This document shows positions 11,450 to 24,648 of a stretch of 64,000 bases of DNA, piece after piece. The stretch is taken from contig CAJNYU010002755.1 of NCBI GenBank assembly GCA_905331475.1, forward strand, positions 107,354-171,353, written 5' to 3'. The position numbers and the translations under genes are program-made. The stretch is from Rotaria socialis. Its lineage: Eukaryota; Rotifera; Eurotatoria; Philodinida; Philodinidae. Position 1 is the stretch's first letter, and each line of letters opens with the position of its first letter. A model generated the notes under the pieces. The model worked only from the letters and a program-made list of their open reading frames with translations, had not been told where the DNA came from and ran no database searches.

Positions 11450-12914
11450 ATCGATTTCATTTTTATACAGTATTGTAGAGCTCGTTGAGATACATCAAAT
11501 GATATATAGAAAGTCAAGTTTTCACAACGGTTTTGTGTAGTTACAGTTGATATACTATCTATACTGGCATAGGGATTTGCATGGTACTAATAGGAAATGT
11601 ACACTCCTATGATCATCTCTAATGAGTATATACAGATTTGGTTTTATAATTCAGTTCGATACAGTTATGAGTGGTGCTGAATTTTTCATGTTTGATAGTT
11701 TTCATCAATACTACTCTGCTACGGAAAAGAGTCATCTTCTATCGATGAATGTCATTTTTTCATCAAAATGCACTTTCCTGTTTTCTGTCCTGTGCAGAAG
11801 AACAATGTGGTAACAACGTGAAACTTCCCTAAAAACTGTCTATCACTGAGCTCTACATATTTGATAGACTCAGTTTTTCTGAGCTGTAGGGGCTCGTTGG
11901 TAATCTTGAAAATAGTGGTAAAAAGTCGACTCTTTTGTCATATAGAGGTCCCAGTACATAGACAATATTCCAACAATATACACCTTGAGTTCTGAGAATT
12001 TTTATGCATTTCTAATCAACCGACATTCCCCAACAATTTGACGTCAATAGATCCTTTTGAAGTCGAAAAAAAAATTTTCTCTTTTATCATCCTGGAGGGG
12101 GGTACAGGAAAGCGAAAAATATGGTTTTTGAGATAAAGAGGATCTATTAGTAAATTCTTACAGAGTTTCAACAGTAGACACAGTATGCCTGATTGAAATT
12201 GAGTTTTGTAAAAGAAATGTCAAAAATTATAGGTCTACTATTTATAACTCACACCCTGTACCCCCCTCCAGGGTGATAAAAGTGAAAATTATTTTTTCGA
12301 TTTCAAAAGGATCTATTGACGTCAAATTGTTGCGGAATGTTTGCTGATTATAGATGTATAAAAATTTCCAGAACTTATGCTGCACATTGTTGGAATATCG
12401 TCTACGTAGTATGACCTCTGTATGGCAAAATAGCCGATTTTTTACCACTATTTTCAAGATTACCGACGAGCCCCTGCAGCTCAGAAAAACTGGGTCTACC
12501 AAATATGTAGAGCTCAGTGACAGACAGTTTTTAGGAAACTTTCACGTTGCTACCACATTGTTCTACTGCACAGGACTGAAAACAGTAAAGTGCATTTTGA
12601 TGAAAAAATGTCATTCATCGATAGAAGATGACTCTTTTCAGTAGGAAAGCAGTAGTAATGAAAACTATCAAATATGAAAAATTGAGCACCACTCATAACT
12701 GTATCGAACTGAATTACAAAACTAAATATGTATATACTCATTAGAGATGATCATAGGAGTGTACATTTTCTATTAGTACCATACAAATCCCTATGCCAGT
12801 ATAGATAGTATATCGACTGTAACTACACAAAACCGTTATGAAAACTTGACTTCCTATATACCATTTGATGTATCTCAACGAGCTCTACAATACTGTATAA
12901 AAATGAAATCGATT
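11450..12914. repeat. 1.46-kb imperfect palindrome (fold-back element)
   Basis: Arm 1 (11450-12108) and arm 2 (12255-12914) are inverted copies of ~660 bp, about 90% alike by eye, around a 146-bp unique spacer. Matching landmarks include ATCGATTTCATTTTTATACA at the outer ends and CCTGGAGGGGGGTACAGG at the inner ends. Small open frames of about 60 codons occur in both arms but resemble nothing and look like chance. No terminal duplication was found. It lies just where the EPT1-like gene loses its 3' part. It could be a fold-back transposon or two inverted copies of one element. Confidence 0.8.
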
Positions 12915-13247
12915 CAAGAAAATTTTTTTATCCGGCGGGGTCCTTTCCTTTAAAGAACACGCATGCAATTTATTTTCAATACAAATTCGTCGTGATATTT
13001 TAAGGAGATATGAGTTTAATTAAAATATCACACTGATATTTCATGGGTAACAGAACCTTTCAAGAATCTTCTGGTACGACTTAGTGTAAGAAATCAGAGA
13101 CGACGATTTTCCGTCTGATCTTATCAGATCAGATATGATCAAACGTAAGATTCTTGTAAGATCTTGCAGTCTGATTTCTCACCCTGGGTATCTATTTTCA
13201 AAAAGAAAATATATTTACATGACTTGTGGATAATGTTCGTTAGTTGT

Positions 13248-13602
13248 TATCTGTTGTATTTCACGCCATTTTGCTGGTTGAAGAGTATAAGGATGTGGAT
13301 AATATTTGTCACTATGTTTATAGCTTACAGCAAAATCTAACGAAGTATTGGCATCAACCTAAATCAGTAATATGAAATCTATCTTTTGAGAAATGACAGA
13401 TTCTCTTTGCCTGAGCATAAAATTTTCCTGTGCATCGAGATACGAATTGAAATACAGCAGTTGGAGTACGATTTTGAGATTGCGGCGAAATATATGTAGC
13501 TAAGCTGTCAATTAAAGACAGAATGGAAGTACTCAAGTAAAAGTGATATGTTAATACTCACCCTAATTGTAAATTCGACAAAAAGTTTAGATTTTGATTC
13601 AT
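13248..13602 (-). CDS. Small unrecognised protein (81 aa), three exons
   Basis: Exons 13562-13602, 13411-13504 and 13248-13358 join in phase to 246 nt (81 aa). The start ATG follows an in-frame stop. The protein begins MNQNLNFLSNLQLGLATYIS, contains QFVSRCTGKFYAQ and ends LQPAKWREYNR. The second intron uses a GC donor (CAG|gcaaag) with a normal AG acceptor. No signal peptide or membrane segment is evident, and I do not recognise a family. It is transcribed toward the EPT1-like gene and separated from it by the palindrome. It may be the 3' remnant of a larger gene. Confidence 0.45.
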
Positions 13603-14954
13603 TGATTAGATTAAGCAAAAGAAATTGACCGAAAACTTTCAAGTATTTAGGCCGCAATCCGTTTAACACTTGTTAGCTTTTGAAGGGCTTCGCAATTTAT
13701 TTTCATACACACACATATATTTACGATTATTGTAAAATCTGTTTCATTTGTTCGCACATGTTACATTGGTTATAGATGATACTGAAATGAAAGAGTATTT
13801 AAAAGTTCTAAAAGTCAATAGTTTTTCTATTCTTCTGTTCGTCACTTCCTCTTTTCAAAAAACTAAATATTATGGTACGAATTACATTTTTCTCGCACAT
13901 GTTTATATCGCTAAAGCACGTCAATATGACGAAATGAGAGAACAAGAAAAATAAAAAAATATTCGTTGAAAGAACGAATGAGAAGAAATCCTGTTGAGTT
14001 TAGTTTGCTTGTATCTTTTTCATTTTGTGCCTGTGAATATGAAAAGCTTAACACGGATGCTTTTAATCATTGCAAACATGAAAAAACTTAGATGACGCCT
14101 ATCAACCTAAAATGGTGTGAATTGTATTCAATTTTCAAATATCTTCGCTCATCCGTATCAGATACTATGTTGTCTTGGAAAAAATGGTGCTCAATCAACA
14201 ACGAGAATATTTAATTTTCAGTAGCAAGCATTAAATAGAAGCAACAAATAGAAATAGAGAAAATTAATATCGTCATTTACATTTCTCTTGAAAAATTGAT
14301 GTTTGTTCGATTTACAGAAGTTTGCTATTCGTATGATACACCACAATTTCAAAAATATTTATTTGCTCTATTTTTTCAACGGTATATTATAATGATATCA
14401 GGTGTCTGTGACATTTAAAGTAAAAACTCAAATCAAAAACATTTGCTGAATATTCACTTCAATTGATTGTAGGTGGAAGTGAAAATAGAGAAACAAATCA
14501 TAATGCAAATATAGATTATCGATATTAGTTTTAAAACAGTCGGAAAGAAAATGCGTAGGTCTGCCTGATATTTCAAAATAGAAATCCTATCAATCTAAAC
14601 TCCATATTGATTTATTATAATTATTATTCGAATAAAATATTAAGAATCATCTTTGAAAAGGTCAGCAAAATCCGAGATGTATTTTTGTATTCAGTGCAAT
14701 AAAAAAACAGAGATTTTCCTTTTTGTTTTCAATAAAACAATAATTTTGAAACAAATCCTAGCTTTTAATTATTGTAGAATCGATACGTAATTCTTATTTA
14801 AAAGAGTAAATCGATTTTTGGTTGTAGTTTTAGACTTTTTCCATCTATTATATCAATTGTGTTTAAATTTTATGCAACTTTTATTAATATTTGACTTGGC
14901 TCTTGACTTTATATTTTAAGCATTTTTTGCAATCAAAGAAAATTATGTTAGTTC
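13603..14954. other. Gene-free stretch
   Basis: AT-rich. One 68-codon open frame on the plus strand (13748-13954) has no support beyond its length. Nothing else seen. Confidence 0.4.
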
Positions 14955-15261
14955 TTATTTCCCACGACTATCTTCAATTGATTTGGTTGCCACTAAACTC
15001 TGCGTATTTCCATTTGAAGTATCTGATGATGAATGATTCTGTAAATAGGAAATAAAGATAAGAATGTAAGAATTTTCTGACTCGAATTAACATTTACTTC
15101 CTTTGTTGTCTGCCGCAGACATCATTTTAGCAGCTTCTAAGAAAGTAAGAAACTGAAATCTACACCAGCAATCAATAAAATCACTTACGTTCATCGACTT
15201 TAGGCAGGTCGAATGATCCGCTGCTACAATAATAACTTGTTTTATTTTCGTTTACATCCAT
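14955..15261 (-). CDS. Possible small spliced gene, unrecognised
   Basis: Three candidate exons on the minus strand have good splice signals: 15189-15261 (starts MDVNENKTSYYCSSGSFDLP), 15098-15136 and 14955-15038. Exon 1 to exon 2 is in phase. Exon 3 read in phase gives a short tail ending FSGNQIN. Its other frame (NHSSSDTSNGNTQSLVATKS, then a stop) looks more protein-like but needs a one-base shift. Either the product is ~58 aa or the gene is decaying. No domain recognised. Confidence 0.3.
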
Positions 15262-18165
15262 AATAAGTTGAGCTATATAAATATAATAAAATTCATGAGA
15301 TTATCTATGACAAATTTTGCTATCTGTTTCGAACTGCATGTATATCTCAAACTACGTGGCTAATTAATTAGCCTGGTTCGATTGAATTCTATGAACATGT
15401 AACTTTATTATTTAGCTCTTTACCGAACGAGTCTGTAATTAAACAATTTTCTTTTTCATCATTTCATACATTCGTATCATTTGAACTGTAATCACAAAAT
15501 GCAATAGACTTACGTCAACCCATTAGTATTGCCTATTTTCTTAATAAATACTAGGGAGAACAGTTTCTTAACGTAACAAAAGACATTTAGTTACAATAAG
15601 TACAGAACATTTAGAATAAAATTATGTCTAATTTATCTACCTTCTTTACAAAACAAGAAGAATATTTAGAAGTTGTGATATTTTAGTTGAACTTTTATTT
15701 CGTTAATGTTTATACTAGGATATACAAGTATATAAATAGTCTATTAGTGACTAAGGAGGTTTTTTCCACACCCGGAAGTACTCGAACTCATAAAAAACAT
15801 TTTGTAATTATTTATAGTGCCTTTAGTTGGTAACATTTGATGACCATGATTAGTTCAAGTTCGCTGTGCATGAAGGTACACCTACGATATTTGAATGACA
15901 TAATGTGATATTTTATCCGGTATTAATACTGCGATAGAATGTTAAACCTTGTTTCTTGTCTTCTACATTAGTATTGCTTATGGGAATTGTATTTGATCAA
16001 GAATATAAGTATATAATTATATAAAATAAAAACGCTCCATAGACTGTTTCATGCTTTCTAATTCTAACAGAAAGAAAAATTATGCTTATTTGTTTCTATA
16101 GACTAATTGGCCATTTAATAAATAAGGCTATATTTTTATAAAATTGATACAAGGAGATTTCCTATTAGAGAAATCATTTTTTTGTAATATTTTTGTTTTT
16201 TACAAAAAGCGGAAATCCAGCCAAATTTATCAAAGAATGAATCAATATCAATAATATATTATGCATACTCTCTCATAGTATCGTAATAGAAAAGCACAAC
16301 AATGTAGTCAATTTTTTATTATTTTCTAAAGAAGATTCATATAAAAAGTTGATTAATACTAATCATTAACTAATATCACCGAGAGCGCATTTTGCTATAG
16401 GTTTTATTTCTCATTTATGTAGATGTATGTTATGTAATGAGACAAAGACAATTTTAAATCCATTTGTCAATATTATAATACAACATATTGTCTACATTTA
16501 TCGATTGTATGATAATGTATGAAGCAAGATTCATCGTCTATGCGATTAATCGAAAAATAGATAAATAATTGCGTATTACTGGTGAAGAATTATTTTCATT
16601 CAGCAGTCTGCTACATATGTATATGATCATTTTTATCAGTATCTATCCTTTTTAATAGTTTAAAACAAAATTGAAGTGTACAAGATCGACTAAATTATCT
16701 TTGATGATTTCAAAACATATAAGAAAATCATAGTTACAAAATAATGAAATGATATTTTTATTACGCAATTTAGCCAAAGTACACAATTTCAACGAGAATA
16801 TGATTATAGGAAGTATTTAAAGAAGTAAACTTGCAAGTATCTCGTAACGCAAAATATTTCTTCACTATAACCTAGATTGTTGACATCTAAATACTATGGA
16901 CGGACGATAATCGATCCCAGTTTTATTATTTCAGTAATATTTATTTAAGAAACCACGCGATTAATTCAATAGTAAATAGACGGTGCTTGATAAAAATCAT
17001 GCCAAGTTCTATTATTAGTTTTTAATCATGATATTTTTCAATAGCGAAAGCCCTGCATTTGATAAATCCGTTGAAATTTATCTTCTCAAAAGTAAAATGG
17101 GTGCTCTCGCGAGCAACCACAAGTGGAAAACTACGGTAGTTCATGTAGGGAAAAGAATGATAATTGAATGTCTGCGCACTATTGAACTGTGCATCGTACT
17201 GGTGACGATAAAATTTCCCAGAAAAGAAGCAGAGAAAATGTTTTTTCCGAGTTTGAAGTCGACATTGGAATCTGTGAAAGAAATTTATTTTTATGAGTTC
17301 AACTCTAAGGTCAATAAGTACAACAGTGAGACTTTTCTTTAGAAACAAGTTTACACACGAGATACTCCATAATAAACAAAAATATGAGGATAAAAATTCC
17401 CTCACTTGCATGATTTTTTCTTTTTCTCAACAACTTCAGCAAACATGGATATCAATCAAATGTCACTAGACACGTGGAATCTTCAAATAATCTCCTGGTT
17501 ACTTCAAATATCTTCGTATTTTTCGACCTAACTTGTACTATAATATAGGAAAATCATAAAATTTTCAGAATATGAATTTTTCTCAAATAGTAATTATATT
17601 TTCTTCTTCAGTTTCATCCTACATCGAATTTTATTGATATCAATTTATGACATAAATCACTTCTGTTCACTTCAATGTAGATAGTCATCCATAGCACGAA
17701 GTTATTTATTTATGCGAAAAAAAGAATGACACTTGTAACATCACTTTCACGTTTTAAAAACGATACACAAAAAAAAATATTTCATGTGCTTGTTAGTATA
17801 TCTATACTTTAAAACCTGTTTGAACAGACACTAATCTATCTATCCGAAATAATAATTAAACTATTATTTTTAGAAAAATTCAGATCTGACCTCATTACAC
17901 TAAATCATAAAAACAAACGGACATATAAGAAATTCACGATGCCTCAATTGTCAAAAGAGAAAAATTAGACTAGTTAAAAAAAAGAAATGCATCTGATTTG
18001 TATCTCAAACAGCAATAGAAAAAAAGCAATCATCATTCTTGAGCAAACCAAATAGACCTTTATGTATGTATCTGACGGTAAGCAAAACAAAAATGACCCA
18101 TAACCGAATATAACAGAATTATTGCAAAAGAGAAATTAACACATAATTTTGTTTTTGATTAATAT
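15262..18165. other. Gene-free AT-rich stretch
   Basis: No convincing exon. Overlapping open frames on both strands at 17022-17411 lack family resemblance. The end next to 18165 probably holds the dispanin gene's 3' UTR. Confidence 0.45.
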
Positions 18166-18824
18166 CTAACCGTTTGATCGTGGCCACGAATCCAGACCAA
18201 ACAAGAGTCCAAGTATAAGAGTAACACCACCGATCACACTAACGATGCATAAAGCCAGAGCTCGTCTATTTAATTTACGTGATTCATCAAGAAAACCATC
18301 TTTACATTTAATTTGTGCCTTACGAGCTAAGGCAAACGCGAAAGCACCTATATACAAAAGAAAAATCATGTTAGAGAAAAAGTTCGATTGATTCAAGAGC
18401 TTTATTTTACCTGTTGGTGGAAAAAGAAAAATACAAAGAATAGAGAACCAACGCCAATCTTCCGGACGTTTTGGTAATTGTGGATCAAATTTTTTTCGAC
18501 GCTCTACAACTGTTGCTGTACTTGATGCCTTCGAAACAGCCGATGAATACGTTCGAATTGTGAATGTACTGGCATAGAGTGGATTAGTTGGTCTCACTTG
18601 TGGATATTCTAGAAAAATAAAAATACACATTAATATTTAATTTCAGTTGCTTTACCACTATAAGTTAATTTTGAAGTACGTGAACCAACTGATTTTGAAC
18701 CTACAGATTTTGTGTCAGTATCGCTATGTATGCTTGAATATGGTCGAACACTACATGACACTGGCGATCCGAGACAATCGAGTTTGACATCAATGTCTGA
18801 TACAGCTATCGCTGTCGACGACAT
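18166..18824 (-). CDS. Dispanin/CD225-type two-helix membrane protein
   Basis: Exons 18656-18824, 18411-18608 and 18166-18347 sum to 549 nt (182 aa). Residues 1 to ~110 are a Ser/Thr-rich cytosolic tail. Then comes a basic stretch (ERRKKFDPQLPKRPEDW), a first hydrophobic segment (WFSILCIFLFPPTGAFAFAL), a charged loop (ARKAQIKCKDGFLDESRKLN followed by RRALA), and a second helix (LCIVSVIGGVTLILGLLFGL). This order, with the ARKAQ and S-R-K/R loop, is the CD225 (dispanin) plan found in IFITM, PRRT and TRARG1 proteins, which act in membrane fusion or vesicle traffic. Which subfamily is unclear. The gene is divergent from the E2F gene, with 306 bp between the start codons. Confidence 0.75.
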
Positions 18825-19130
18825 CGATATTCTGTTTTAGTCACACTTTAAATGTGATTTGGTTTGTTATTTCATTTTTTTTGTCGCTTGATCTTAATCT
18901 TCATTCATACAATTGTGTTATCCAATCATTTCCGTCCATCGAGCCTCGCGAGTGATGATCGAACACAATGCATAGCTGTCCCAGAGTATGATTGAATTTG
19001 ATTGGTATTTGTAGGATAAGAAAGCGGATTAAATCTGATAGTTTAAACGTTTGGGTTTTCCTTAAGCAAAAAGTTTTATTACATCGCCTTTGCTCTGTTG
19101 TTGTTGTCATCTCAGTGGCTTTATTTCTGT
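18825..19130. promoter_or_regulatory. Divergent promoter region, dispanin (-) and E2F (+)
   Basis: The 306 bp between two opposite start codons must hold both promoters and 5' UTRs. I looked for a clear E2F site (TTTSSCGC) and saw none; the part at 19030-19130 is moderately GC-richer. Inferred from layout. Confidence 0.4.
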
Positions 19131-20752
19131 ATGGCTCAACAACAACAACAACAACAACAACTGCCACATGGAACATCTCCATCGAAACCAACAACCGTAA
19201 CTTCATCAACATGTGCATTTCTGATAACTGATTGTGACGATGACGATTCAGGTTCGAATACAGCAGCAGTTGCTAGTAGTAGTTCGACTGGAGGCACACC
19301 AACAAAACGAAGATTTGGTTATTCGCGTCAAGAGAAAAGCCTTGGAACATTAACACGCCGATTTATGTCACTATTGAGACAATCAAAAACTGGTGTGATG
19401 GATTTAAAACAGGTAAGTTTATTAAATCGAGCAGTAACATCAAAATCGAAAGCTCTTAATTCACTGTTGTTATTATTCCTGAGATTTTCGCAAAAAAATT
19501 GTAGATAGAATTTGATTCACACTCTATTCTTTATAATACGAGAAGCTCAGCTTTGTAATCATTTGAACATTTAATGACTATCGACTTGGAGATAAATCTA
19601 AAAGATTAAAAATAGGTTTAAAATGAATATGCTCCCGATAAGGTGATCAGTTTTGTTCTTTTAAACTTAAAGAAGAAACACAATCGATAGACGTAGAATC
19701 TATTGAGCTATCTAACGATTCATTTCTTTATAATCAAAACAACGGGTATCATTCAATCTTGCTTGCAAACATGAATGTATATCTATGATTCTGTTGTATA
19801 ATTTTAGGTCGCAGAATCACTCGCTACAAAACAAAAACGACGAATATATGATATTACAAATGTACTGGAAGGTATTGGTCTTATTGAAAAACAATCGAAA
19901 AATACAATAAGATGGAAGTACGTTGAAAAAACTTGTTCGAAGAATTTGTTTTTCGATTTTTCTGTTTCTTTTTTCAAGAGGTGCTATATCAGGTGATAAT
20001 ACAGTTGAAGCATATGAACGTCTTCATCGAGCTCAAGCACACTTACAAGAACTTGAAGATGAATCGACATTTTGGACTGAAAAAATTCGTTTAATTGAAC
20101 GTAGTATTGCAAATACATTGGATGATATAACTTTAAAAGAGTAAATTCATTGAAATAATAAATCTCAATCGATTGCTATCAATTGTTTTTTAATCTTAGC
20201 TTGCTGTATTTAACACGAGAGGATTTATGTCAAATTTTGGATGACGATGTAATTGTTTTAGCTGAAGGACTAAATGGAACATTGATGAAAATAAATGAAA
20301 TACAGGTAAGAAAAAATAAATGACTTTGTCCAAAATGAAATTTGTTCGATTATAGAATGGTGAAAAAATATCTCATCAACTCCATCTTCAAAGTCGTCAT
20401 TATCCAGTTAATTTAAAATTATTAAATCGTAATTCACAAGTAACATCAAATACGACAGATGATCAACGACAAGTTAGTTTTGTAAAATTCATTATTTTAT
20501 AAACAATTTTGTTTTTGTATCATAGAATTCTTTCGATGAATCAGGGTCGCCTATAGGTATAGTTGCAGATCGTTTTTTTTAATTTCAAATTTCTATAAGT
20601 AAAAATTACTTTTAGCATCAACAGAACCATTTATTACACTAGGTGAAATGGCTGAACCTGATGATTATCATAATGTGTTGGATGATACTGAAGGCGTATG
20701 TGATTTGTACGATGATGATAATGATGATGTTACAGCCATGACATGTGCATAA
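19131..20752 (+). CDS. E2F4/5-type transcription factor
   Basis: Cell-cycle regulator that binds DNA with DP and is held by pocket proteins (Rb, p107, p130). Exons 19131-19412, 19808-19917, 19979-20140, 20200-20305, 20356-20472, 20526-20556 and 20616-20752 total 945 nt (314 aa). After a poly-Gln run near the start, the winged-helix DNA-binding domain spans ~63-130: [37 protein letters not shown] and KNTIRWKG, with the RRIYD DNA-contact core. A leucine-zipper and marked-box dimerisation region follows ([23 protein letters not shown]). The C-terminus keeps a pocket-binding motif, [12 protein letters not shown], matching EGVCDLFD of E2F4/5. Lack of a long N-terminal cyclin-A-binding part fits the E2F4/5 branch. 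The ATG directly before the Gln run was chosen. A polyadenylation signal AATAAA lies at 21012. Confidence 0.92.
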
Positions 20753-22263
20753 TTGTCAGTTTTCTTTTTATTGTATACATTCATTAATTTATTTGTACAA
20801 AGAGATTTTTGATTGGTTACTTCTGTTTAAAAATTTTCAAAAACTTTGTTTTTTGTTGTTGTTGTTGTTTATATGTACGGAGTTCTTGGCTCATGTGGAA
20901 ATTCATTGAAATACAAATGTTTACAAAGCAGAACTTTTCATGTATTTGCCAGCAGACGATATTATACTGTTGATATCTTGTACTCGAAAATATAGCGATT
21001 TGATTTCAACGAATAAAAATTCATCTCATAGTTTTCGATTTAATGGAGAACAAAAGCTGCTATAAAATTTCTATCTAGTAGCTCAGTTATTTGCTTGTGA
21101 AATTTGCACATTACAAATTATTAATGGATTTATGTTTGAGTACTTACGGTTGTAGACTAACTTGTTTTACTCGTGTTTTTGTCTGTACAAGGTAAACATC
21201 GAAGTGTGCTTCTATTCGAATGGATGTTACCTTTATTCCAATATCACACTGTTGTAATGAAATTATTTCAATAAACCATGAGGACTCACGAAAAACAGCA
21301 AGTTTTACACAACTTTTCAGTTGGCGATACAAATAAATTGAGGAGACTTTCCTCGACACCGAAATCATATGCAGAGCGACAATCAAGACAATTTTTACTT
21401 AGATTAACATAATCATGCTCTCACACATATCAAGTAAGGATTTTATATTTACAAAGATTTATTCTTCTTTGATGAAATATATAAATATTCTTTTATAATT
21501 CCACTTTGTAGCCGATAAAATAAGATTATAATCAGTTGATAATACTTATCTTAATATTATTATAGTTGTGCTTTTAAAGAGCACTTGAAAATATCACTTA
21601 AATAAAGATTATATCATAACTGGATCTCAACTAGCTACAGTTTATAATTTTACAATTAACTTAATCTCAAGGTAATAGTTTTCAAGAACTTTGAGAAAAG
21701 CTAGATTTATAAAATAATCCATTTCACTAAGAGGAAGAAAAAAAACTTGGCTTAGTCTACAGAATAATAAGCTTCTCTTAAAGTACCTTCATTAAAAAAC
21801 ATGTACATATTTTATTTATACGACTAGTAGCGACATCTATGAAGTTTCTCTTAACGACGAGCTTTCTATCCATCGAATGGTATTTTGCTCGCATGTATAA
21901 TATATAATAACAAGGTTTGTAAACATAGTAAACATAAAACTATTTGGTTGGTTGTGGGCTTTATTCATCTTCATCGATGAAAAAAACAATCCAGAGACAT
22001 TTGCATTTTTGTTTCTTACCTAGTTGTCGTATTTTAAAAAATCATTTTGATAGGATTAATTATTTATTTATTTATTTATTAAATATGCATAATAGGTTTT
22101 TTACTTTTCTTTTCTAGTTGTCTCTTCGTTCTCGTTCGTCGTCTTGTCCCCTTGCGATGGTCGTCGTCGTTGTTCGTCAATATTCGTTAACGTCTTTTAT
22201 TCGTAATATCGTCTCGTCTTGTTCATCAATGTATTTTTTTCAACAAAATCTTACTAAATACTA
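20753..22263. other. E2F 3' UTR, spacer and CELF 5' UTR
   Basis: The first ~280 bp should be the E2F 3' UTR, ending near the AATAAA at 21012. From 21100 to 22060 I see no gene. A TTTA-type tandem run lies near 22065-22081, and a pyrimidine- and CGTCGT-rich leader (22115-22240) precedes the CELF start. Confidence 0.45.
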
Positions 22264-24648
22264 ATGAATACTCCAGGAAACTTAACAACATTATCATCTT
22301 CACCTTCGTCAACTACTATTTCAACGATAAATATTGAAAAACATGAACCGGATCCCGACACTATTAAAATGTTTTGTGGTCAAATTCCACGTAACATGCA
22401 TGAATCAGAACTACGTGAAATGTTTGAACAGTTTGGTCCTGTCTTTCAATTGAATGTTTTACGTGACAAACAAACTGGTGAATCGAAAGGTTGTTGTTTT
22501 GTGACATTTTATTCTCGGAAATCAGCATTAGATGCCCAAAATGAGCTACACAATTTACGTACCTTAAATGGTAGTCATCATCCAATTCAAATGAAACCTG
22601 CTGATACAGAAAATCGAAATGGTAAACATATAAAATGAAAAAGATCAATGATGAATTAATATTTTTTTCTTATTTTAGAACGAAAATTATTTGTTGGAAT
22701 GGTATCTAAAAATTTAGATGAACAAAATATTCGTGGTATTTTTCAATCATATGGAATTATTGAAGATTGTACAGTATTACGTGATGCTAATGGCAAAAGT
22801 CGAGGTTAGAACAACAAAATAAAAACTTGACTTTTTGAATGAAGATACAATTTTCTTTTTAGGATGTGCTTTTGTGACCTTTCAAAAACGTCAATGTGCT
22901 TTGAATGCAATCAAGTCAATGCACCAATCTCAAACTATGGAGGTGAGTGTAATTTTTGTTTGAATTTGTTCTTTTAATTATTGTATTCATTTAGGGTTGT
23001 TCTTCTCCGCTTGTCGTTAAATTTGCTGATACACCAAAAGATAAAGAAACAAAAAAAATGCAACAACAATATACAACTCATAATAATGGTCTTATGCAAC
23101 ATATACCTCCTGGCAACTCAATGGTAATTTACAATTGTTTCATGAAATAGATTGATTATTGAATTTTATTTTTAGCCTAATCTTCCGCATATGAATAACT
23201 ATAACTTTTTACCTGAGATAAGCAATTTAGTATTTCTTCAACAATTATTAAAGAATTATGGTTTTCTTAATACCAATGGCACTTGTAATTAAGTCTTTTG
23301 TTTTTCGCTTTCAAATGACTTCTAATCTTTCGTGTTCTTTGTTCTTTAGCTATAAATTTTGCCGCATTAAACAATCTTCTACAAATGTTTACGAGTAATA
23401 TGAATTTAAACGGTAATAAACCGCCTCTTCTACCACCCCCGCCACCGCCCGCTACATCATCAAATATGACATTAAGTTCTCAACACAGTAGTAATCAATC
23501 TCTAAATGTTCAAGAACAACAGCATACGACGAATTCCCCTCGTCCACATCCCCCTAATCAAAACAATGGCTCCTATAATAATGATTCATCGTCACTTATG
23601 TGTGGCACAAGTGCATATAACAGTAATGGACTTAATCCTAATAATGGTAATGGTCCACCAACAAATCATCATAATTCAAGTGGTGGTTTAACATCATCTG
23701 CTACGACTCCCAACAATGGCCCTTATCCACCTACAATGCCTTCACTCTATGCGAACAATAGTAGTTCACTGTCGAATGGGGGTGGTGCAGGTATTTATAT
23801 TCCGATATTATATTCGATATAATTTTTAAAATGATTTAGATGCTCATCATAATTTACAAAATCTTGTTGCTTTGTCACAAATTAATAATGGAGGTAGATA
23901 AGTTTAATTCTAGAATATAATCAATAATTTCATATTACTAAAAATAAAAGGTCTTCTACCAACTAATATGCATCATAGTCCAACTACGAGTTCGTCGGCT
24001 GCACCACCAGGTAAATAAATGCTCGAATCCGCGCCATTTCTATATGAAAAAAAACTAACGTATTGTGTGTTTTTTTCTAGCTTCATTTAATGTCTTTCCA
24101 TCACCAACATACATAAATACTCAAGTAGCTGGCAAGCATACGGAAGGTTTGTGAGAATTCTGTTCTTTTTTTTTTCTTTAAACAATTGATTTCATTTATT
24201 CTAAGGTCCTGATGGTGCTAATTTATTTATCTACCATCTTCCACAAGAATACAGTGACACAGATTTAGCGCAAGCTTTTGCTCCATACGGACCCATTGTA
24301 TCTGCTAAAGTATTTGTTGATAAAACAACAAATCGCAGTAAATGTTTTGGTAAAAAACGAATATTTCAATTTATACTTCAATTTTTAAAATCATCTTAAT
24401 TTTGTTAAGGTTTTGTAAGTTACGATAATCCAGCATCAGCTCAAGCTGCTATTAATCAAATGAACGGTTTTCAGATTGGTATGAAACGACTAAAAGTTCA
24501 ATTGAAAAAACTTCGAAATAATGTTAATAATAATAATAATAATAATAATAACATCAGTAATCCAAATCCAATTCAAGTAGCAGCTAGTAATAGTCCAAAT
24601 AATCATAGTGGAAATTCACCGACAGCATCTAAAACAAATTCGTATTAA
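22264..24648 (+). CDS. CELF/Bruno RNA-binding protein (CELF1/2 type)
   Basis: Binds UGU/GU-rich RNA and controls splicing, translation and mRNA decay. Exons 22264-22621, 22679-22804, 22863-22942, 22995-23123, 23176-23284, 23350-23790, 23840-23893, 23951-24010, 24081-24146, 24206-24349 and 24410-24648 sum to 1806 nt (601 aa). RRM1 (~36-115) has [10 protein letters not shown] and [13 protein letters not shown]2 (~122-198) has [17 protein letters not shown] and [11 protein letters not shown] long divergent linker rich in Pro, Ser and Asn follows. RRM3 (~475-550) has [20 protein letters not shown] and [15 protein letters not shown]. This 2+1 arrangement with the linker is diagnostic of CELF. The C-terminus has an Asn run coded by AAT repeats, likely length-variable. 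The start is the first Met, preceded by a pyrimidine-rich leader. All three RNP cores look intact. Confidence 0.95.

Noticed and set aside
11622-12741. Matching ~63-codon frames in both palindrome arms
   Set aside because: Identical only because the arms are copies; no protein family resemblance.
17022-17411. Overlapping open frames on both strands (104 and 129 codons)
   Set aside because: No splice context, no domain, and no recognisable family on either strand.
21144-21386. 80-codon minus-strand frame
   Set aside because: No recognisable features; lies in the spacer after the E2F gene.
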